64,000 nucleotides of DNA from Zerene cesonia. Lineage: Eukaryota; Arthropoda; Insecta; Lepidoptera; Pieridae. The stretch is taken from positions 7,392,432 through 7,456,431 of the forward strand of contig NC_052109.1 of NCBI RefSeq assembly GCF_012273895.1, in the 5' to 3' direction. The notes below the pieces were generated by a model. It made no database searches, was not told the DNA's origin, and saw only the letters and a program-made list of their open reading frames with translations. Every line of letters starts with the position of its first letter. The stretch's first letter is position 1. The translations under genes were made by a program, and so were the position numbers. This document shows, piece by piece, positions 58,162-64,000 of the stretch.

Positions 58162-59995
58162 TGCTGTCAACGGTCATCAAAATCTTGTTCGTCAGATCAC
58201 CTCGAGTCCAGGGATATATTTTGATCCAATTGGCGGATTAAAGATCAACACCGGGTACTTAGATATTGTCACGCCTATTGATATATCGCACATAGAGCCA
58301 CATATAAAACATATAAATTCAGTTCTAGGCACAATTAGATATCTCTGTAATCAAGCGCAATTCGAAATTATTGATAATCCCGAATGTCATAGTACTTTAG
58401 AACCATTGACTATAAGGTACCATGATTTAATTACGGAATACTCTTCCATATCGCATCTAACCGGTGCAAATAAACATAAACGCTCCCCTTGGTTGGGCGG
58501 AGTCGGTACTCTATCAAAAATTATTTTCGGCACTTTAAATGAAGACGACGCCATAAGATATGATAATGCTATTCGCAATAGCGAAGACAATACAAAGAGA
58601 CTAGCTTCATTAATGAAAGAGAATATATTGATTACCTCTTCCTCACTATCAAAATTTAATGATACATTACACAAAATAAAAATTAATGAAGCAAGGCTCA
58701 ATGATGCTATTGACGAACTCTCTGTAAAGCTGAGGAATATAACCAAAATAACTGAAAATATAAACATCGAATCTAAAATAAATTCAATCTTGAGTAGTCT
58801 AGAAGCTTCTATGTTAACCTTGTCGTTTCAACTTGCTGATATTACAAATGCAATTATTCTAAGTAGTCAAAATATTTTGCACCCTTCTGTTTTACCTCCC
58901 ACTCAGCTTTACCTAGAACTCGTCGATAATTACCGATACTTACCTGTAGACTATAAGTTACCTGTATCCTTAGAGCTAAGTAATGTTCATATTCTAATGA
59001 ATTTGTCTAGAGTTATATGTTATAGTTTATACAATAAGATAATATTCATATTGAAGATACCCTTAGTGTCTCCAAATAACTTTAATTTGTATCGAAGCAT
59101 AGCTTTGCCGACACCGTATATGAATAGTAAATCCGCTGCATTTAGTTTTGTCCTTCCAAATTCAAAGTACATAGCTGTAACATCCGATAAATCAGAATAT
59201 TGTAAGCTAGATACTCTAACCAATTGTAAGAATATCAATGATAATAATTACCTGTGTGATGTCTTGAATATTTTCTCATCTATGGCAAATCCTTGTTGTG
59301 AAAGTGAAATCTTACTGAACACTGTTAATAAAATGCCTGATACGTGTCAAACAGAGTTTATTCATGGAAAACTAGATATCTGGAAAACCCTCGAAAATAA
59401 TAACTGGCTATTCATCCAATCTCACAATAATAAGTTATTCATAGAATGCCCCCAACAGACTGTCATTGAAGAGAATATTTATGGCATCGGAATCGTTCAT
59501 GTTCCCCGAAATTGTAAAGCATTTTGTAAAAGCACAAAGTTAATTCCTAAATCCAATGAAATTTACTATGTTAATTTCACGAATAGTCCGGCATTAACTG
59601 ATTTTCATATTAATAATGACTCATGCTGTAATTTAGATAAGTTCATGAGTAGAATGGATAACGAGTCTCCACTTGAATTAGTAAATATCGATCTGGACGC
59701 TTTCACCGAAGAGACCAAAAATAGATTGAAAACAATCTCGGCGGCCTCAGACAAAATTATTAATCAAAATCCAATTATTAAATATGGAACTCATTATTCA
59801 ATCCTGCTTTCTCTAGTATTAGTATTAATGTTTTTATTTTGTATTTTTAAAATTTATAAATTAATGAAATTACGCGGCCTGACCTTGACCTTAACAAAGA
59901 CTCCTGTAGAAAATCCTTCAGACTCACCTGTGACCATAGAAATTCCTAACGAACCTGAAATCATCCCATCTCCCAGTATTAGAAGAAATCTCTGA
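58162..59995 (+). CDS. env: Envelope fusion glycoprotein of the provirus (env), 3' exon
   Basis: About 611 codons, open from just after pol. There is no ATG near the N-terminus (the first usable start of the long frame is a TTG at 58406), in keeping with expression by splicing. Seen: a basic tetrapeptide KHKR at 58472-58483, a plausible though non-ideal furin site, followed by a Gly-containing hydrophobic stretch in the position of a fusion peptide; helical heptad-like segments; many cysteines in the C-terminal half; a strong hydrophobic membrane anchor about 59789-59858; and a short cytoplasmic tail. This layout matches the baculovirus-F-like envelope proteins of errantiviruses, which mediate membrane fusion. 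No frame break is seen. Whether the protein works is unknown. Confidence 0.85.
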
Positions 59996-60000
59996 AATTT

Positions 60001-60032
60001 CTAAACTTCAAGAAATTATCCCTGAAGTTTAG
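60001..60032 (+). other. 9-bp hairpin just before the 3' LTR
   Basis: CTAAACTTC (60001-60009) and GAAGTTTAG (60024-60032) form a perfect stem with a 14-nt loop between the env stop and the purine tract. It could be a structural element of the RNA. No known counterpart is claimed. Confidence 0.5.
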
Positions 60033-60041
60033 TCTCACCCC

Positions 60042-60047
60042 GGGAGG
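60042..60047 (+). promoter_or_regulatory. Polypurine tract
   Basis: GGGAGG immediately precedes the TG of the 3' LTR, the position of the plus-strand primer in LTR elements. It is short compared with typical tracts. Confidence 0.6.
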
Positions 60048-60263
60048 TGTTATATCCCGATCCTGTTAGTAGTATTGCTTATCCCCTTCCTTTCCTGTCC
60101 TGTCAGCATTTATCCCTTGATCAGACTAAGTCCCTATACAGTCAGTCCACTCCCAACTCTCGTACGGAACGGTTGTCGCTAAATTTATAAATTAATTGTA
60201 TAAGTTCATTTCTTCGAATAAATATTATTTTTTAAAAAGAGATTTTTATTATCTCGTATAACA
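60048..60263 (+). repeat. 3' LTR of the provirus (216 bp)
   Basis: Bounded by the perfect 7-bp inverted repeat TGTTATA (60048-60054) and TATAACA (60257-60263), with canonical TG...CA ends, directly after a purine tract. An AATAAA polyadenylation signal lies at 60217-60222 in an AT-rich end. It could not be compared with the 5' LTR, which is in the gap. The target duplication should start at 60264 (GTAC...), unverified. Confidence 0.82.
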
Positions 60264-61074
60264 GTACGAATAAATAACTACGCAGTACATTGCATTCTAT
60301 AATGTAACTTAACTGGTTATAACAGCTTTGTAACAGCTTAACTGGTTAAAACCTTATTACTTATTAGGGCCCTATTAACGTGTGGATCGCTAGTGTTATT
60401 AAATTTATGAAAAATTAATGAATTAATCAATGAATGTTTTATTTAAGACACCCTTATTAAATAGTTTTAAATATTTGCCTTTGTAAGATTCTGTATACAA
60501 AAGGTTAAACGAGCCCTAATGATAAGACTTAGTTGTCCATCTGTCTGTCTGTTTGTCTGTCTCTATGTCTGCCCATCTATTCAACCGTCCGTCACCTGAC
60601 CGTATTTAATAAACTGTGATAGTTAGGCAATTGAAATTTGTTTGTTTGTTTCTTTGAACGCGCTTATCTCAGAAATTACTGCACCGATTCAAAAAAAATG
60701 TCACCTTTGGCTCCTAATTAATTATATGGTTTCTGTTATGTGCATGATCCCTGTGTGCCAGGATGATATAATTATTAACAGATAAAGGAAATATCTAATG
60801 CAAAATTGCTGTGACCATTTTGATAAAGCTTTTTAGAACCTAAGATTCTTGAAAAATGCCCTCGCCAAATGCTCTACGAAGCAAACTATCTCAAAGTAAT
60901 ATTGCTTATAATTCCTTTGGCAGAGAACTCTCTAAAGGTTTTATTAGAAAATGCCTAGAAGGCATATTTTGAAATAAAGGAGATTTCTTGGTTCATGCAT
61001 TTGCGATTTTTACATGTTTCAACCGAGTGCGCATACGAATAATAATGTTCTTCAATCAGTAATATAATATAATA
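60264..61074. other. AT-rich flank right of the provirus
   Basis: No gene. GTTTGTTTGTTTCTTTGAAC with ACTGCACCGATTC at about 60640-60690 is a type B Helitron fragment without ends. Confidence 0.5.
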
Positions 61075-61212
61075 CAGTAATATAATAAAGAGGAAACTTT
61101 TGTATTTTTTGTATGTTTGTAACGTTTTCACACAAAACCACTGGACCGATTTCAAAAATTCTTCACCTCTCTTCTTCACCATTAGAAAGCTAAAACACAC
61201 ACAACAGCTAGT
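61075..61212 (+). mobile_element. Decayed type B Helitron
   Basis: AATATAATAAAGAGGAAACT start, CAAAACCACTGGACCGATTT core, CACACAACAGCTAG/T end. The ACGGGCGAAGCC block is lost. Confidence 0.65.
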
Positions 61213-61748
61213 ACTATATATTTATATTGTAAATTTAATTTTCACTATGTTTTATTATTTAAATGTTTTACATAAACTGACTGCAATGTTACGAACTGGA
61301 AAATGTTATTTAAATATTACTGGTTTTTAAGTAACTCTATATAACTCCCACTCTGCACTACACCACAGATAATATAATACTATTGTAACGTGGCGGTTGA
61401 TAAATAAAAGATCCGAGAAATATAATGATCGATTTTATTCGACAATCAAAAGGCGCAATGATACAAGTGTCAAAGACTCAAAGTGACAACAGATAAAATA
61501 TGAAATGAAAACGATTTATTATCTGTGTTTATACTTCACAACTATATTAGTCACTATTATTTCCATTTCTTCATGTATGTACTGTATCTTTGTAATTAGA
61601 TGATCGATCAAAGTTAAGTGAACCATACTGTGAAGCAACGTATATTTTATGGTATCAATATTCAGAGGGACCGATCTATTGTTCATGTTTTCAGAAATGA
61701 GCATGGAGGGCGAATTTGAATAAATAATATAATTTATCTGCTTATTTA

Positions 61749-61926
61749 TCTTAATATATATAAATCTCGTGTCACAATGTTTGTTTTCAATGGACTCCTA
61801 AACCACTTAACCGATTATAATAAAATTCGCACACCATGTGCAGTTCGATCCGATCAGAGATAGGATAGTTTATATTATTTCAATTACGATAAATGACTAC
61901 CCGGGCGGAGCCGGGCGTGCAGCTAG
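61749..61926 (+). mobile_element. Helitron-like element, type F
   Basis: A/TCTTAATATATATAAATCTC start, CACACCATGTGCAGTTCGAT middle, CGGGCGGAGCCGGGCGTGCA GCTAG/T end. Best type F copy. Confidence 0.78.
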
Positions 61927-61934
61927 TTTATTTA

Positions 61935-62115
61935 TAAAACAATTGTATTAACAAAAAAACTAAACCGCTTTCATATTGTAAGACTGAACGAAATTTAAAT
62001 TGGGACCATATGTCAGGCACCATATTGCATATAAAAAGAATCACACAAATCGATTCATCCAGTAAAAAGTTATGAGATGGTAAATCGATAACCTCCTCTT
62101 TTAAGAAGTCGGTGA
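61935..62115 (-). repeat. AACCGACT-family dispersed repeat (inverted)
   Basis: AAACTAAACCGCTTTCATAT, AAATTGGGACCATATG and CCTCCTCTTTTAAGAAGTCGG. Confidence 0.55.
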
Positions 62116-62205
62116 TAACATGACCTAAACAAGGGCATAGACTATTAGATGCCGGAAAAAAAACTAATCTGGAATTGAGTATAACTTCATACATAATATC
62201 GGACA

Positions 62206-62545
62206 TCCTACTAATATTATAAATGCGAAAGTTTGAGGATGGATGTATGTGTATGTGTATGTATGTTTGTTACTCCCTCACACAAAAACTACTAAACCGA
62301 TTGCAATAAAATTTGGTACGTAGATGGATAACTGGAATAACACATACATACTAATATTATAAATGCGAAAGTTTATAAGGATATGTGTGTGTTTGTTGCT
62401 TTTTCACGCAAAAACTACTAAACCGATTGCAATGAAATTTGGTACGTAGATAGCTGGATAACTGGTGTAACACATAGGCAACTTTTTATGCCGATATTGC
62501 TACGGGATACAGACTTACGCGGGTGAAACCGCGGGGCGCAGCTAG
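62206..62545 (+). mobile_element. Tandem Helitron dimer, type A: truncated unit then complete unit
   Basis: Unit 1 starts A/TCCTACTAATATTATAAATG but breaks off after CTGGAATAACACATAC. Unit 2 begins at once (ACTAATATTATAAATG, about 62350) and continues to the complete end GGGGCGCAGCTAG/T at 62545. Confidence 0.85.
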
Positions 62546-62956
62546 TAAAAGCGAACCATTATTACTATTTAAAGACCCAATACAATAACTGCAGTAGGTA
62601 TCAAAAAAATCTCATTTTCAAACCTCACAACTAACGGAGTCGGAGTGAACCAAACGATCGTTGTAAACTTTATTGGAGCCAAGCCAAGATGCTGCTAAAT
62701 TAGTATCAAACTTCCCTGCTAATATTTATTTTACTCATGTTCCTTGCTGTATAACGATGTACATGCATAAGTTAAATATAAGAGTACTGAACAAACTTCT
62801 GTATTGGGTTGTGACGTAGAATTTTAGCGGTTTTAATCTTTTTCGATAATTATTAACTTCATATATAAAATCCTCTTACAAAAAATCTATGTGTAAAATC
62901 TACCATCATCAGACCATAATTTATGCTATTACTCTAGGGACTCGCATCTGATAAAA

Positions 62957-63161
62957 TCCTACTCCTGCAATATTATAAATGCGAAAGTTTGTAAGGATAT
63001 GTGTGTGTTTGTTGCTCTTTCACGCAAAAACTGCTGAACCGATTGCAATGAAATTTGGTACGTAGACAGCTGGACAAATGGAATAACATATAGGCAACTT
63101 TTTATCCCGATATTCCTATGGGATACGGACTTACGCGGATGAAACTGTGGGGCGCAGCTAG
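62957..63161 (+). mobile_element. Non-autonomous Helitron, type A
   Basis: A/TCCTACTCCTGCAATATTAT start, GATGAAACTGTGGGGCGCAG CTAG/T end. One arm of the 3' hairpin is mutated. Confidence 0.85.
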
Positions 63162-64000
63162 TCTATGATAAACTTAAATCATTTTCTAAAAAATCTATGC
63201 GATGGAGGCTGTTTTTTGTAAATTAGATATTTAACTCGAACCACCAAACAACGCTTTGGATGTATAAAACGTTCAGTCAAAAGTAAACCTTATATTTCTA
63301 AGTTTTGAGTTTTATTTCGATTATTTAAAGTCAATATAAGATTATTAAGTAGAAAATACATTACTCAATAAACATAGTTTGGAAAACTGAAAAAAACACA
63401 CTGATAGAATCAGTAAATTTTTCTCACTTTGATCTTATTTGGAATACGTACGTAAGGAAACTATTTTAAGATTCTTCGCCTAGTATTACAAACAGAAATT
63501 ACATTTGCAGATTCCTGTATGACGGACTTATTTTCAAGCTGTCATACTAATAAAAAATATTTAACCATAGATCACCAGCTAGCCATCTGAACTTAGAATT
63601 TTATTCGCAGCATTTCTAAAGCCTCTAACAAGAATCCGGTAGCCACTTCCGATAATAATTCTTTTGGGTCAAGGTATAGCGGCTTTTATTACAAAAATCG
63701 AACTCTATTTTTCAACCGACTTCAAAAAAGTGGAGATTATCAATTCGAAATTTTTCGTTTTCGTTTTGTGCGTTTGTTATCTCAGAGCTTTCGACTAGTT
63801 GAACCGTCTCTTTTTACTTGAATGCTTTGAAAATAGCTCTAAATATCTTTTATAAAATAAATAAATATCTTCTTCTATATTCGAAACCGCAGTATACATT
63901 TATTTCAAAATTCTTTATGCCCAAATACACACACATTTACCGGTATATACATAGATATTTACCGGTCATTGTCTTCATGATATCAATATAGTAGATATGG
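63162..64000. other. AT-rich end of window without gene
   Basis: No gene recognised. An AACCGACT-family repeat head (TTTTCAACCGACTTCAAAAA) starts at about 63709 and runs to about 63850. Confidence 0.5.

Larger units (their letters stand above)
52346..60263 (+). mobile_element. Retrovirus-like Ty3/gypsy (errantivirus-type) provirus with gag, pol and env; 5' LTR lost in gap
   Basis: A near-complete LTR retrotransposon: leader (52346-52733), gag (52734-53762), pol in the -1 frame (to 58087), env (about 58162-59995), a purine tract and 3' LTR (60048-60263). Domain order protease, RT, RNase H, integrase is that of Ty3/gypsy (Metaviridae), and the third ORF is a baculovirus-F-like envelope as in insect errantiviruses. 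All three frames are uninterrupted and the checked catalytic residues are present, so the insertion looks young. It lies about 8 to 14 kb upstream of the Calx exon in the opposite orientation. The left boundary is hidden in the gap. A CCHC knuckle in gag is not usual in the classic gypsy/TED group, so the exact clade is uncertain. Confidence 0.93.

Noticed and set aside
58387..58767. 126-codon minus-strand frame inside env
   Set aside because: Shadow of the env coding sequence.

Overview
This is lepidopteran (moth or butterfly) nuclear DNA. It is AT-rich and almost gene-free, and it is full of short dispersed repeats typical of that order: non-autonomous Helitrons ending in CTAG, a tRNA-derived SINE with a (TGATGA)n-type tail, and repeats carrying the motif GATGGTAAACGATCACCACC. 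The SINE resembles what is called Metulj in Heliconius butterflies, so a nymphalid is plausible, but the window does not settle the species.

Only one host gene is clear. On the minus strand, 36889-38543, lies one large GC-rich exon of a Na+/Ca2+ exchanger (Calx/NCX). It encodes the signal peptide, the first membrane half with the alpha-1 repeat, the XIP region, CBD1 and the start of CBD2, and ends at a GTGAGT splice donor. The rest of the exchanger was not found between 1 and 36888, so that stretch is probably intron of more than 36 kb.

The largest element, on the plus strand from the assembly gap (1000 N, 51346-52345) to 60263, is a retrovirus-like Ty3/gypsy (errantivirus-type) provirus with open gag, pol and env frames and a 216-bp 3' LTR; the 5' LTR would lie in the gap. 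Its expression signals can be read directly. A TTTAAAC slippery heptamer sits just before the gag stop, with a predicted H-type pseudoknot 8 nt downstream, giving pol in the -1 frame. A leader mini-ORF ends at a GTAAGT donor whose phase fits an acceptor at the start of the ATG-less env frame.

Layout: 1-36888, probable Calx intron with repeats; 36889-38543, Calx exon; 38544-51345, sequence upstream of that exon with more repeats and a three-unit tandem Helitron array at 50515-51152; 51346-60263, gap and provirus; 60264-64000, AT-rich flank with more Helitrons. No rRNA gene, CRISPR array or bacterial-type operon was seen. Many apparent open frames start at TTG or GTG or lie inside repeats and are not listed as genes.
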